NCBI RefSeq assembly: GCF_035046505.1
Contig: NC_089822.1
Location: 98,960,659-99,024,658 of the forward strand
DNA length: 64,000 bases
From: Tiliqua scincoides
Taxonomy: Eukaryota; Chordata; Lepidosauria; Squamata; Scincidae
Reading direction: 5' to 3'
Shown here: positions 25,801 through 40,990 of the stretch, piece by piece
How the letters are laid out: each line of letters begins with the position of its first letter
How positions within the stretch are numbered: the first letter of the stretch is position 1
Notes under the pieces: generated by a model
The model's database searches: none
Told to the model about the DNA's origin: nothing
The model's input: only the letters and a program-made list of their open reading frames with translations
Position numbers and translations under genes: made by a program

Positions 25801-28800
25801 GTTTAAGTTATGCATTTTTGTCCCATTGACTTTAGTAGATGGTATTTAAGCACACTGAAATCAACTGAACTTAAATATGGATTTGAAATGGAGAAAGAAA
25901 CAAGGCATTATAATATCGAACACACACGAACTCCTTGAAATTCAGACTGGTTAAAAAGAGAAAACTTTAAGAAGCTAAAATAGAGAGCAACATCAAAATA
26001 CAGACAAGCCTCAGAAAGGATGTCTCAACTAGTTGCCATGATGCCTGCACCAGTGAACTTAGGCTAAACCATCATTTGCAGACTTGTTTCTGATGGTGCC
26101 AAACTGAGTTTTGACATGCAGTATGGTTTATGAAAGTGCTGGTGCAAATGTAATGCTAACCATAATTAGCTCCAAAACTGGAAAGGGGAGGGGAGATAAT
26201 GAAATGCACAAGGAAGTGGGGTGGGGGAATGCATAAGCTCACAGTATACACCTGATCACAAATAAGAGATGAGGCAGTGTTCACTCTATTATCATAGAAT
26301 TTTCACAATATCTCCCTACCAAATCAGAAAATTTAAACAAGTTCTCTCAACAGCATATTGCTTGTTCCCAAATAGAAAATTTTAAGGAACTGAAACCCAG
26401 AATATTTCAACTTTTAGGAGACATGCATGACAGAACATCCGTTCATCCTCCTTTTGTCTCAACATTTACTCAATTATTCATGCAACATTTAAAAAGTCTC
26501 ATCAACTAAGACCTCAACTGAGCCAGCTTTGTTAGCCAAGACAAAGCATCACATGTAACATTATCCATGGCTACTGTTACTATCACTGTTGGTTTATTGA
26601 TGGCTTGTTTCACAATACAAATGAAAAAAGCATAAAGAGTTGCTGTGGGTTAACTAACTTTAGCTGGATCAGGGCCTTTAAGTGACAAAAATTGTAGAGC
26701 ACTAGAAAAACATTTTAAAAACCTTTGAAACCAAATTAATTTACTCCTTGTGGAATGTTCTCTCTCTCCCCAATCTCTTTGGGGGACTGTACATAAGAGC
26801 AGAAGGAAAGAGAATGAGGCCACAAAAATTCTAATCAGCATTCATTTCTGTAAGTCCATAGAATAAGCAATGAGGATAGTGGGGCTATGGAAGGAAGAGT
26901 TATATGTTTTTTTCTTTTCTGTATTTTTGAAACAGAGACGCCTGCGTTGGTTCGGTCATGTCGTGAGAATGGATGAAGGCCGGATCCCAAAGGATCTCCT
27001 CTATGGAGACCTCGTATAAGGAAAGCGCCCTACAGGTAGACCACAGCTGCGATACAAGGACTTCTGCAAGAGGGATCTGAAAGCCTTAGGAGTGGACCTC
27101 AATAAGTAGGAAACCCTGGCCTCTGAGCGGCCTGCGTGGAGGCAGGCTGGGCAGCATGGCCTTTCCCAGTTTGAAGAGACACTTGGCCAACAGTCTGAGG
27201 CTAAGAGGCAAAGAAGGAAGGCCCATAGCCAGGGAGACAGACCAGGGACAGACTGCACTTGCTCCCAGTGTGGAAGGGATTGTCACTCCCGGATTGGCCT
27301 TTTCAGCCACACTAGACGCTGTTCCAGAACCACCTTTCAGAGCGCGATACCATAGTCTTTCGAGACTGAAGGTTGCCAACACACATTTTTGAAAAACCTC
27401 AAACAAAAAAACCCTTTTGCTTTTTATTAACACACTCAAAGTAATGTGATCACCTCAAAGCCCCAGTCAGACTCTCAGGAGTCTAAGGTATAATCCTGCT
27501 CTCCATGTACAAAAGGGCAGGGTGCAGAGCTACAAAACATGGGCAAACAAATAGGGGTGCAAAGGCAAAAGTAGGCAGGGTCAGATTTCTTCACAGCCTC
27601 TCTCTCCATTTGCCACTCAGCAACAGGGTTACCATTTATGTGTCGTATGTAAGGAAAGGAGAGAGGAGCAGGCCAGCCCAACCAACCCCTTCTTCCATGT
27701 GCCCACCTAAGTTGCCAGGGAGCAGAGGTTCCTCTGCCTCTTTCTCCTCATTTCCAGCCAATGAGTGGTGCAGCCATTTGAGTTTTAGCCACAAACACGC
27801 ACATGGCACTGTCAAATGTAAGTGGTGCAAGTGCATTTCAGTGGCTGGGTTTCCCCATAATCAAAGAAATAGTAGTAGTGGCAAAACAGCCCTTTCCTGA
27901 TCGCTACTTCCATGTTTACTGAAGGAAAAACCCAGCACTGAAGCACAAATGCATCATTCAAAATTGATGGTGCTGCATTTATGGATTATAAGCCTGCAGG
28001 AAGTCAAAAGGATATTCTATCTATAGGCCCCATAAAGCTCTGGCCAGAAAGAGCAAACTGCAAAGAGATGAGTCAGCTCAGCAAGGAAACCTCTAAACAG
28101 CAACAGGTTAGAGCAAGTCAAGCAATACTCCCTGACAAAAAATACCCCCTTCTCAAAGTTAGGCTTACTTACTGAGCAACTAGAGGACTCCAATGCTGCC
28201 ATTTTCTCTGCAATCAGCAGCCTCTTTCTTTTCCTTCTCTCCCTCTGTTGATTTCATAGGAACCAAGCCCAACAGACATGCATTGTGATTGGCAAAATTC
28301 ATATAAGTCCTTTTTGTATTGGAGTCCAAAAAGTAAACCAATAGGCTCTACGCCTCTTGAAGGTTTCAGACAATACCAAATCACCATTCACAGGAAAAAA
28401 GTTATCTTGAAGTATTTCCTAAATTATCTTTAAACTGCAATTCCTCAACAAATGTGGTTGACAGTACCACAGGACCCTTCAGACCCTATCATGTCACACT
28501 TCCCCATTCTCTCAGAATGTAAGACTGTTTTTCTGGAAAAATCAGTGTGAAAATGTTTTGTTTTTCCTTCTTCAAAAGCACAGATACACAGGCCTACAGA
28601 CATTTTGTTGTTGTAAAAGTTAAATGTATTCTTGGGTGTATTTGGCTGAATCAAAAAATGGCAGCTGTTTCACCTAATTGGCTATAGTTTGGGGGGGGTA
28701 CAGCATAGCCACTTTATATGCTGATTCAAGCAGCTTCCTCATGAGGAAGGTCACTTCAGGCGCAATCCTAACCAACTTTCCAGCACTGGCATAGCTATGC

Positions 28801-31800
28801 CAGTGGGGCATGTGCTGCATCCTGCAATCAGGGGGCAGTCATAGAGGCCTCCTCAAGGTAAGGCAGTGTTTGTTCCCTTATCTTGGAGTTGCATTGCCTT
28901 TATGAAAGTGCTGGAAAGTTGGTTAGGATTGCAGCCTTCATCTCATGAGGAAGGTGCCTGAAGCAGCATATAAAGTGGCTATACCATGCCCCCCAAATTA
29001 GAGACAACTGGGCAAAAACTGATGCCATTTTTTGATTTAGCACCCTAAAAATATCCTAAATTCATTCAAACAGCCATGGCAACTAAAACACGACTTTTAG
29101 TTTTTTTGTGGGCCCGTGTAATTATTATTATAAATTCTTAAAGAAACAAATCCATTATTTCCTCATTTATTTCTATACTATTCCTAAGCCTAGTGGAGAG
29201 TGCCATAGACTTACCTGTGATCCTATTAGTGTGTTGCTGTAGTAATCTGGAGGCATTAGATTCTCGACAATATGAACCAGGCACCAGAAAGCACTTTCTT
29301 CCTCCTCTAAGACTAACAAGGCAATGGCTGCTAACCTACAATGGACAAGATAGTACTGTAAGCAAACAAAGCAAGTATTCAAACAGATTGATTCTTACAA
29401 CCATGAATTGCAACCACCACCACCCCTACCCTCAAAAAAAAACCCAGAGGAAAATGCTGAACAGCCAGAAATCCCTGGTTGCATACAGCATTTCTTCCAT
29501 GAGTGCATTTTGTTTTCTTAGATCACAAAATTTTTAGACTTTTACACTAAATTGGAGTCTCTCAGTGAATGGGTAAAATAATGATGGCTGAATTGGGTTG
29601 ATTTGATAGGAGGGTGAAGAATGGAAACAATAAGCTAGAATCCCCTTACCTATTCAACCCCTGGCAATAGCCAATAGTGGGATTTTGCCAGGAGAACGCA
29701 AGCAAAATCCTTCGGAGTTTGGGAATCAGCTGAGACGTAGGGGATGCAAAGTGTCTATTGTTGGTCAGGGTGCGAGGCAGATCCAGCTCAATCTGCCGGG
29801 ATGCTGGGTGCTCAGTCACTTCACACTTTTTGAGCAAGTTCTGATAGTGGCCAGCAGAGCGGATATGTTGTAGCCGATAGTTCACAAGCCACCTCCATAC
29901 TCTTTGGCGGTTTTCTACTGGGACACCACAGCGCAATAGGTTTTTTAGCTCTGAAGTGGGACTCAGTTCTCCAAGATTATTCCATCGGTCAGAGAGAGGT
30001 TTTTCCAGGGCTTCATGGTTCAGAAGGTTACTGGATTTTATCTCCAGGGCCTGGATTTTTGCCAGAAGCTTCCAATCTTCAGCTTCATAGTCAGGAACTG
30101 TCATAAATCCATAGTAGTCGTATTGACTGAACAATGAAAACATGGGGAAAGGATCAGATTATTAGCATCTGCCTACCGATTATAAACTTTAGCTAACAAT
30201 CTTCCTATTAAACTATTTTACTTAATTTTAATTAAATCTGTCATTCAAACTTCAAAGTACTGTAGATGTCTTTTTGACATACTGAAGGAATAGCGAGATG
30301 ACTTACAGTTTAACACACACAAACTACCACTCCTCAGAAGGAGCCTCCACCTTTACAATTTTTTTCCATTCCCAATCACAACAGTACAATGTCATCAAAC
30401 AGCTTCAAGTATGAGCAAGTATGGCCTTGATGTGGAGTTCCACTAATTAAAATTAGCTCCCACTAATTAAATCAAGTAAAACTGATCTACGTATTAAAGC
30501 TTGCAGACAGTGAGAATTTACTTGACAGACCAGACCAAGATTGGTCTAGTCCAGTATTCTGCTTCCACCAATGATCAGACAGGTGTCTTTGGGTCCACTT
30601 TGGATCTTTGGTGTCTTTATGTCCAAGAAGGACATAAAGGCGATGCCCTTCTCCATTATTCAGAGGTATACTGTCCCTGGACACAGAGGTTCTATATAGT
30701 TTTCAAGTCAAATAGCTCAGGCTGGCACTTCATTAATGAAAAAGGAAAAATCTTAGTTGATTACAGTAATTATATGAGTTTTAATTGATTTTTAAACCAG
30801 TCTAAATTTGTATGTGAACAGGAAATAAAAGAGCATATTTTCTTTTAGAAATGGTGATGTGAGAGTCACCATTTTAAAAAAGCCATTCCCTGCCACATGC
30901 GAGAACGGAAAAGGCCCAATATAAGATGGAAACTGCTATCTGACTCTTTTTATACCTACTTCTTTTTTAAGTGTATTGCCCAATTAATGGCCATGCAGCA
31001 CGCAGAAACATAGCACAGGAGAAGTAGGCCCAAGTACAGGCCTTACTCTGTGCTATAGGAAGCCTATGGGTCCTCCTGCACCAATACAGACAGGAGTGTC
31101 ATAAAACCCAGTGTGACTGAGCTACTTGTGCCATCTGAGCCACAGATTGGTCACCCCTGGTTCAGACCAGAAGCAAGAGGAAAGTCTTGTTTTTATCTTA
31201 TTCCCTGAAGGTATGTTCTGGCCAGCATTCTTATGTAACTGGAAAGAGCAAATACAACAGCCACGCCCATCCACACCATCTCATTCTGTTATGCACACAC
31301 ACACACACGCCATTACTTGATTGGCCTGAGCTGAACAGGAATCATAGCTTCTTCTTTCACATCCCACTGAAGTGCCTCCTGTACGAGCTCCTTCACCATT
31401 TCCACATGGTCACTGGCCAAATCTGGGAGGCTTTGCAGCTTTCGCAGAACCATCAGATACTTGCTCTCAATCTGGCAGTTATGAGCTTGCAGGCAGGCAC
31501 ACTGTAAGATCAAACAGAGCACTACTCTCAGAATAAAAGCTTGGCCATTAGGTACAGTCTTCCCATCAAAAGTTCTTCTTCCATAGGGGAAGGCAATGGC
31601 AAACCACACCACTTATAGTCTATGAAAGCGTCACAGAAGCAGCAACACCAAGGGTCAGTAATGACTCTGTGCCTGCACAGGGGACCATTCTTTCTTTCCC
31701 ATCAAAAGTACACACATGCAAGTCAAAGCAGGCAGCCTGTATAAGTTCCCTGCAGGAATGAGGTAGCCAGCCATTCACATATAGGACATACTTTGGGTCA

Positions 31801-34800
31801 GAGTCTAAAGTCATTTCTTGCCACTGGTGATCCCAGCCATTCTGGGATAAATCAAGACCACTTCTATTTGCATAAACTCATATTAGTTCTTGGTTCCTTG
31901 TCACTCTAACACATGAGAGAAGGCTGGGAGACTGGGATGGAATATTGGGAACACATTCACAGAAGCCCTATTCTCACTTGCAAACCCACACATTCACCAA
32001 AGGAAGAGGGTTACTCCAGTTCACATTCTCCTGACCTTTGGGTGGGTGGCCATAGGTGCAAAAGGCTCCGCATGCATATTTGACTGATCAATAATCAAAG
32101 CTCTAAACTACATGTTTATGTCAAAAGCATGGCTATGATCATGACCTCACTCCCCATCCAGCTGATGTATGGAAATAAGAAAAAAGAGGGCAAATGAAAC
32201 AGAAATAAATTGTCCCTTATATCTGAAAAGTGGAATAAAGTACAGAGTGGAGTCCAAACCCAGATGCTGGACCTCTAAGCAGGCAACTTGGCTTCTTACC
32301 TTCATTAGAAGGGTCTTCTCCCTTTTGGCCACTGTACTCCAAATTTTAGTAACCTGGTGGATTTCAGAATTCAGAAATTGGTTCTGAGTCTTGTATGCAT
32401 CTAGATCATCCTGGCAAAAATACGAGAAGACATTTAAAACAAGCTGCCAAGGCAACCATTTTGAAATTGTTTTGTTTTGTTGTTGATGACAGATGCGGCA
32501 AAAGGGGCCCCAGAGAAAGAAAGAGTCAGGGTTGGCTCTCTCTCTTCCCCCTCCCCTTTTTTAAGAACCTTGTGATGAACATGGTAAAAATCACTGGTTA
32601 GGCCTGACTCCATTTTTGTAGGCCCAAAGCCATTTTGAAGCTGCTGTGAGAAAGTTGAGTTGTTACGCATCAGTGTGCAGTATCTTATTAGTCCTGGCTG
32701 CAATGGCTGAGCTCAGAGGCATGGTAAGTGACCTTCATGCTTGGTACCAAAATCTCCAATTAGGTTGACTAGATAGAGCTGTGATTCTCCAGTTGGAAGG
32801 GGATGAACATGATTGCCTGGAATTGCATCAGCCAGTGAGGTCATCTTCCAGAAGCTTTGGCTGGCCTGAGCCTCTGGTTGGTCAATGTATTTTTATACCT
32901 TCAAGGTATAAAAGCCTGTTGCTATAGCAGGAATGGGATTTCTTGCTATGGCTCTTTTTCTATTCTATCACGGACATCTGTTCGTAATACTACTGATGTG
33001 ACAGGTGGAAGAGCGATCCTTAGCCTATGCTCAGGAATTAGAATATTCAGGTGGGGGTTAAGAATGCATAAGTTTAGGAGCTTAGTTATACAGTATTGTT
33101 TAAGTATTGCATTCATTCTCTTAACTAAGAGCGCAATCCTAACCTTGGGTTAGGCCAGCACCAGTCCCCTGCGCTGGCCTATGAGTGTCACGAATGTGCC
33201 GTAAAGTGCTTCCGCAACAACTCAGGAGTTAGGTAGGCAGGTGTGAAGACACGTGCCAGCCTCCTGGCACTGGATCCACACCGGCTGGAGGTATGTTTGT
33301 GCTGGCAGAAGGCCGCCAGCATGGGGGTTTGGGGAGGACAAGGGAGAGGGCATTTTAGGGGTGTTCTGGGGCAAGGAGGGCCCGTGGGTGACAGGATCTG
33401 GAGCACACACTGGATCCTAACCCCCTCCCAGGCAGCCCAGCCTTATACCAGGCTGCTCAGATCTAAGCCATCTCTTTAGGTGGCACAGATCCAAGCAGCC
33501 CAATAGGGGCAGCTGTCCAGCAACATGGGGTAAGGGGAATGCTGAAACCTAGCCCAGCCCTGCTCTGAATGCAGCACAGGCCAGTCAGCCTGCCTGCTCC
33601 AGGGCAGATTAGGATTGGGATGTCTGTTAAACTGCCAAAGCAAACCAGAGGCTTGAGACAAGCCTCACTGGAGTCTGGGGGACTCAGGGTTTACAGGGCT
33701 GGGAAGTTAGTCCACAGGCTTTCAGCTCCCCTTAGCTGGAGGACTAGCTGTTATAAGAAGTGGCGGCACCTACCACAGGGCAAGTCTGCCCCAAGAACTG
33801 TGCACTTTATCTCCCCGAGTGCAGTTAAGCTACAAGGTGGGGTACACACAAGAACAGACAGAAACTGCAACAAAACTTTTTAATGGCTGCCCAAGCAGGC
33901 CAAGGGCATTGTTAAAAAAAAAATGCAACAAAGTTCTCCTTGCTCTTCTGTAGACTGAAAAAAAAACATTACAGTCACACAGATAAGAACAATGGCTTAC
34001 AGTGGGATGTTCGCATGTGCGAGTGGAAGTAAGTTTTGGGCAATGGGGGAAGAAAAGAGCACAGATGCTCTTTAGAGTCTTGGTGGGAGAAGCTTAGTTT
34101 TGGATAACTCAAGCAATGGGATGAAGACAGAAGGGGAAACTAAAAAGAAACTCCCTGCAAATTCAGAAGGGAGCCAATTCAGGTCTGTACAGAGCCATTA
34201 GTTGGTCTTTAGGGGACATCCACTAAAATTGAGTGTTGGGAGAGTTAGGACAGACAAAAGAAAATATTTTTTTATTCAACGTGTAATTGGTCTGTGGAAC
34301 TCCTTGCCACAGAATGTGGTGATGATTTCGGGCCTAGATGCCTTTAAATGGGAATTGGACAAATTTCTGGAGGAAAAATTCATAATTGATTACAAGTCAT
34401 GATGTTTATATGCAACCTCCTGATTTTAGAAATGGGCTATGTCAGACTGCCAGATGCAAGGGAAGACACCAGGATGCAGGTCTCTTGTTGTCTTGTGTGC
34501 TCCCTGGGGCATTTTGTGGGATATGAGAGATATAGGAAGCAGATATCTCACTGTGAGATACACGAAGCTGGACTAGGTGGGCCTATAGCCTGATCCTGTG
34601 GGGCTGTTCTTACATTCAGTGGCGACAATGAATTGAAATGAGTTTTCAATGAGATGGTAATCTTGTGTGCAAATTGTACTACTTTAGAGCACAAGCGAGG
34701 CTCATGTGATTGAATGCTTCTCTGGAGGATGGGGAGAACCACTTTGTGCAGAAAAAGAATATGTCAGGAAGATGGCTACACTAGAACACTTTCCTTGATA

Positions 34801-37800
34801 AGGCAGTTTTTTCTTTTTCCTGGGCAGGAAAACAGATGGAGAAACATTCAGTTACAAGACACCTCACCTGCAGTCTGAAGAAGTACAGCCTAAACACAAG
34901 TTCACTGTTCATGAGAACTAGGCCCAAGAATTGCCTCCAGGCAACCAGAAAAGGAAGTTTCATCAATGTTGGGATTTTTACACATTTAGGGCAGATATGA
35001 CTAACGTAGATAAGCTTAGGCACGTGGGCAAGTGGAACTCTCAGCTTTTGTGTACTTATTTGAAAAGTTGTGATAGCTCCTCCTCTCAGTGCTCAAGGAC
35101 AGATAGGATAGACAATATTTTTTCTTGCTCCAGCAGCTTGAGAAGATGGAAACAGTACAGCTTCAAGCTTCAAAAGCTAGGGATGGGACTGAGAATTGAG
35201 GAAGAGCCTGCAGGAGCTTCCTCCTTTCCTCATACAAGTTACACAGTGCCAGCTGGGCTTCCCCCCCCCCCCCCAATACACAACCTTGGACCAGGGTTGT
35301 GAATATACTGTGCTAACAACAACAACAACAAAAAAGTAAAATGTGGCAGCCCAGCAATCCAAATTTCATAGCAAGAAAAGGTGATTGTACATTTTGTATG
35401 AGTAATGCAGAGCCGAGTGAGTTCGCATATCTTATTTTGCAGAATTGTGCAATTTTTTAAATTTTGCACAGTACATTCTAGTTTTGTTAGTTAGCATAAG
35501 AAGTAACTGAGGGCACAGAAACATTGTTCCTAACCATGGAATTACCAAGTTTCACTACCCACACATGAGCACGCAAAAGAAGGCTAAATGGCAGTGATGA
35601 CCACCCATTCTTCCCCCCCCCCTTGGGATGGGGCTCCTGGTGAAGGGAGGGATTGCTACCTCCTAGTGAAGCCTAAGCGTCTGGAGAGAGACAGATTGCC
35701 TCTGTATGTATTACAAAAGGTCAGCAAGGCTGTTTTAAAATCAGCAAAGAGACTTTGCTTTTTTAATTGATTTGCTTTAGTTTTTTGCCATCCACATGAG
35801 TTCTTGGAACGGAATCCTCAAGAATAATGAGACTCAAACTGTATATCCAGAGTATTAAAGGCTAGAAAACTTGCTTTTTAAGAACTAAAGGTGCAATCCA
35901 GAGACGCCGTTGGGCCAGCCCAAGTCCTTTGCGCTGCCCGTCTGTGCGCAGCCTCAGGAGTCGGGAGGCCGTCTCCAGCGCCTTTGGACTGGAGGACAGG
36001 ACTGGAGGACCGAGCCAGGCCAGTGCGGGGGTCTAGGAAGAAGATGTTTTGGGGTGGGCGGAGCCAGGATCCAGCACTTGTGCTGAATCCTAACCCTGGT
36101 TCTGGGCAGCCCAGAACAGCACTGGGCTGCTTGGATCTGCACCACCTCTTTAGGTGGCACAGAACCGAGTAGCCCTACTGGAACTGGGTGGCATTACTCA
36201 GGGTAAGGGGAAATGAATTTCCCTTACCCTGGGCTGAGCTGCAACTGGCTCCAACCCTGCATTGGATATAGGGCAGGCTGGCCAGCCTCCCCATTCTAGC
36301 ACGGGTTAGGAATTGGCTACCCATCTGTGATTTTCAGGAAGCTGAAATCTCTGCTTAATATTACATTCTGATTTGGTTTTTTAAAAGGATCTTGGCATAC
36401 ACAGGATGGCTGTGGGGAAAAGGAAAGCATAGAACTATAGGCTAAGATGGAGATCAGAATTGCCACCTCCTAATGCACTCCATTGCATATCTGAGCCCAT
36501 TAGTGCCCCTTCTTCCAAGTACCTTCAAATGTTCAATCTCTTCCTGCTGCCTGTACAAAGTCTCTGTGGCAATGGCGTCTGCTTCCCCAATAAAATCAGG
36601 CATGTTTCTGGCCATTTGCTCTGTCAGCTTCAAGACCACTTGCTGCTTGGCCTGGTTCTTCTCCATCAAGAGCTGCACATGTGCCTTCAGTTCCTTGATG
36701 TGCTCCTCCTTAGAAGCAAGGCTCTGCTCCAGCTCCTTCCTCTCCACCATCAGTGCCTCCACCTGCTTGTTCAGCTCAGCTATCTGTCTCACATTGTGCC
36801 GCACCAGTTCTAGTCTATCTTTCTCTTTTTCGGTAGTCAGGTACCTGCAGGACTCTCGCTTCTCTTGCTGGGCTGCCTCAAGAGCTTTGTGGAGAAGTCT
36901 AACCAATTCCTAGGAAAGAAGACATGAAAATAAAAATCCTTGCATGTCCTTGTGATTCATCACTTGGAGATTTCTTATTTTTCTGCCAATAGAGGTATTT
37001 GGATGGATAAGACATAGTTGATATGATGATCATTTTACCTACATATTTGCACCCGATGCAAGGTTAAAGATTCCTTGGTTAACGAATACAAACAATGATG
37101 CTACCCTAAATGCTGGAGAGTTTGGTCATCTATATGGGCACAGCAGAAGGACAGCAGTCACCATAGCTGTGATTGACCTGAACAAGACTTAATTCCAATC
37201 TAGTTCATTCAGCTGAACAGGTGCTTCTCCTTGCTACCTAGGCTCAGAGAAGGTAGGAATGATTAGGGTGCAATGACCCAGTGGCAGATAGGCAATATTC
37301 TGTCAAAGACATGGAAAAACAGAAAAGCCTGGTTCTCACATGCACCTTCCTTACCTGAAGTGTCAAGTGGTGACTCACATATCTGAATCAACAAAGCAAC
37401 CAAATACCCCAGATGCTGCCATTCAGCATCTCAGGCATTTGACTTTCAATATAGCCACATTTACATACATTGTATGCATACGCATTTACATATTTGCTGC
37501 AAGTCATCAAGCACCAAGTGATCTTGTTCACTTGCGAAATGAATCATGGTGAGGCTTCAACTGCCTTGACAGTTATGGCTGCTAGCTTTTCACTTAAAAA
37601 AACTCCATCAGAAAAACTGAACACACAATAGAAAAATCCTTTTAGTCAATAAAAGTACAACTACTTCTTGTTTCTCTGAAAAAGAAAACATTATTGCTGC
37701 TCAATGAGTTTACACACTTCAAGGCCATGCTCCACATTACCAGAAACATAGTTTCTCATTTCAGAAGGCACCAACTCAAAACAGCTGACCCATCAGAAAC

Positions 37801-40800
37801 CTGATTTGGGTTCCAGCTTTGTTTTAACAAATATATACTCTGCAGTCAAAACTTTGGTGACTAAGGGGAGAAAAAAAATCTGAGAAGTTACTCTGTCATT
37901 GTAACCACAAGCAGCAAGTGCCATAAACTAGGAGACCCAAGTTCAAATCCTCATAACCATAATGCTCAGGGAAGATAAAATGGGATCACCACATTTACAT
38001 TAGGAGGGCACACAGTTCATTGACCAAGCACATATTTTGCATGCAAAAGCACATCCAAGGTACCTCCAAGTTAAGAGATCTCAAGCAGCAAGGCTGGACA
38101 AGACCCCTCCCTAAGGCCCTAGAGAGATACTGCCACTCAGAAGAATCAATACTGGTGAGTGGTGGTGTGACTCAATATAACAGCAGTTTAAGCAACTCAA
38201 GTTCTTTAGAAGAAGCACAGGATACAAAAATATGACCAACATACCATTCTGTATCTTGGGAGTAAGTGATGTATCATAGGAAAACGAACTAATTCTCCTT
38301 TGTAATTATAACTAGTAATGACACTACATTAAAAAAATCATGAGGTACAGTTATAGAGAAAAGTTACAGGAGTCAAAAAATTGATGCTGTGCCAGTTTAT
38401 CTAATTACAGGCAGTTAAAGTCAACACTGATCTCACAGAAATAAAAAACAGTAAATATACAAATTAAGATCCAAATACTAGTTAAAAGTGACATTTATTA
38501 AGAATATTTTTTTCAGATATGTGATTATGTTGGGTTTGGTAAAACTCATAATACTATTCAAGGTAGATGCAACTATAAAGTGAAGTTTGTCACGATAAAG
38601 CTTGTGTATTGCACAGCATCTGCCAAAAACTTTCAACAGCTTTATTTGCAAGGCAACTAAACAGTAAAATTATTCTAAAAAACCATCTGCAATATTTTAT
38701 ATGCTGTAACTTATTTGAAGCTTTTGTAAAGTTCATATGTTAAGCTTCACAAAAGCTGCCAATCGATAAAATAAAATATTAACCGTGTAAGTGAATCGTT
38801 TATTTGGAAAAGGAGTTGCCTTTCCAGCTTGGAAAGCACTCAGGACAATACTGTATATATAATCATAAGACAGTACTTGCAATCAGAAACTAGGCTTATG
38901 CAACAGCACCAAAACAGAGATCAAAACAAAAACAGAAGCGTAAAGTTAACCCAGTTGTAAAATTTGAAAAAAGTGTAAATACGTGCAAGAAAGAGAAGAG
39001 ATTTCAGTTGGTAAAAGCATGCAAGTGGTGGGGGCGGAGGGCTACCTTGAGTTTCCTTGGACAAGCATTCCAAAAGGTGGGTGCCACAAATAAAAGGCCT
39101 TGATACCTTCCCTATGTAATCTTACCTACATAAAGGGTGAAACACACAGTAGGACTTCATTACCTGAGACTTAATGAGACACACTTCCTCAGATGTGGAG
39201 GTCCCAGGTCATTAAAGGCTTCAAAAGCTTCAATCAGCATCACAAGGCTAACTGGTAGTCAGTAAAGACAGACCAGAGTAATATGGTCATTTTTACTCAC
39301 ACTTGTCAACCAGTGGGAGAGCACCACTCGCAGCTTCCTAACTATTTTCAAAGTGCACCAATTCAAACTATTGGCTATAAACAAGAAATCGGCATCCAGT
39401 GGAGTTTTTTTTCCCTAGCTCATTAACAAAAGAACCTGTCTTTCTTCTAATACAGGGGGGCCCTGTATTCATGGATCCCATATCCACTCTTTGCTCTGCA
39501 GGCCAGAGGCTGCCCTGTCTTCCGAGACCCAGAGAGGCTGTGTGAGCCTTCCTGCAGCCTCTGCAGGCCTCAGAATGACGGTTTTGGCCCAATAAAAGTC
39601 ATTTCCCTTGTTTTGTAAAACTGGAAGTGACTTTTTTGCCAGAACAGCTATTCTGAGGCCTGCAAAGGCTGCGGGCCGACACGCAGAGTCTTGACAGGGC
39701 TCAGAAGACCCTCCAGAGGCAAGGGGACCACAGTTGCGGGGGAAATCCCAGGTATCTGCAGATTCAGTATCTGCAAATACTGGGTCACATCTGTATTTGA
39801 AATCAACAGTCTAAAGAAAGGCATGATGATCATATGCACATTTTTCTCCTCAGATTGGCAACATTTTAATGGACAGATATAGGTAGTCAAAAGATATGCA
39901 ATTTTAGTCATATGAATATTGTTTTCCCTTGACAGCCAAAAGCAAGGCTGTCCACTGCAGAACGCAGCTGAAACATTAGAAAAAGCACACTTTTCAAGAA
40001 ATGAGATATCTTATTTTCAGTCCTCAGTAGCAAAATTTTATCATCTACAAAGGTAATAAACTTTAACCAATGAAACGGACAAAACTTTATATAATAAAAT
40101 TAGTCCGTCTGACTGAAAATTAAAAAATGGGAAGACATTGATTCATACAAAATTTCAGACTAAATGTTCACACAGGCATCTTCTGTACCCTGTATTCTAC
40201 TGAGCTTGTGAATAAAGAATGAATGTGAAGCTCATCCAAGATGCCTTTTGAGCATTTAAAGCTCAAAATACATAGGCAAATGCAGCTCTACACCATTTTA
40301 AACAACAAATTTTGAAGTACAGTTAAAAGCCACTAGAAAGACAAACATGAGCTATTGGACACAATCCACTGGGGACATCTCCTGCCATAAGCCCCACTGA
40401 AATCAACAGGATCTGTGCAGTTCCCACCCAGGTTGTATTCAGTAAGGCTTGCTCAGGGGAATTTCCCAGGAGACTGTGCTGTAAGAGAGCCCATCCCTTA
40501 ACTGTGGTTAATGGAACCACAGTTCTTTTTCATTGACCAAATGAAATATACTCATTAGAAAACATTGCAAGCAGTTACCGCAGAGCCCAACTGACGTTGG
40601 CATAGTGCCATAGAAGGAGCTGCAAGAGAGATGCCAGGCATCATGGGCTATTTGGCAGTTTAATAGAACTTGTCATGCCAAAATGGGACCTGCACAAGAA
40701 AAATAACCTCAGCAGACCCAAGTCATTCTGCCTCATCTGCTCACTTAATTTTATTTTCTTTTTACACAACTAGAAAAATGGGCAGTACTACTCCTTCCTC

Positions 40801-40944
40801 AAGCAGTTCAGACATTTTAACTTCACTTTTCCACCAGAACTAAGGAACAAAGTTGTTCTTCAGCAGATGCACAGGAAATGTGTCTCAGCAGGGAACTTTA
40901 GCAGTGGAACCAGGATGACTACCATCTGATGCAACTACTCATGA

Positions 40945-40990
<46 letters not shown>

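Larger units (their letters stand above)
25161..29214 (-). other. TBC1D2 intron 11
   Basis: It contains a 400-bp inverted repeat with an embedded MITE (28644-29043), a LINE tail with target duplication (26933-27384) and a hAT-like remnant at 25364-25670. Elsewhere no feature was recognised. Confidence 0.6.
32411..36522 (-). other. TBC1D2 intron 7
   Basis: It contains two related foldback DNA elements (33129-33627 and 35889-36320) and a CR1 3' end (34205-34618). The remainder is unique-looking, with C- and T-homopolymers near 35260 and 35612. Confidence 0.6.

Noticed and set aside
27505-27900. Plus-strand open frame of 131 codons
   Set aside because: No recognised domain, no splice support; lies in TBC1D2 intron 11.
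36460-36913. Plus-strand open frames of 117 and 146 codons
   Set aside because: They are antisense to TBC1D2 exon 7.
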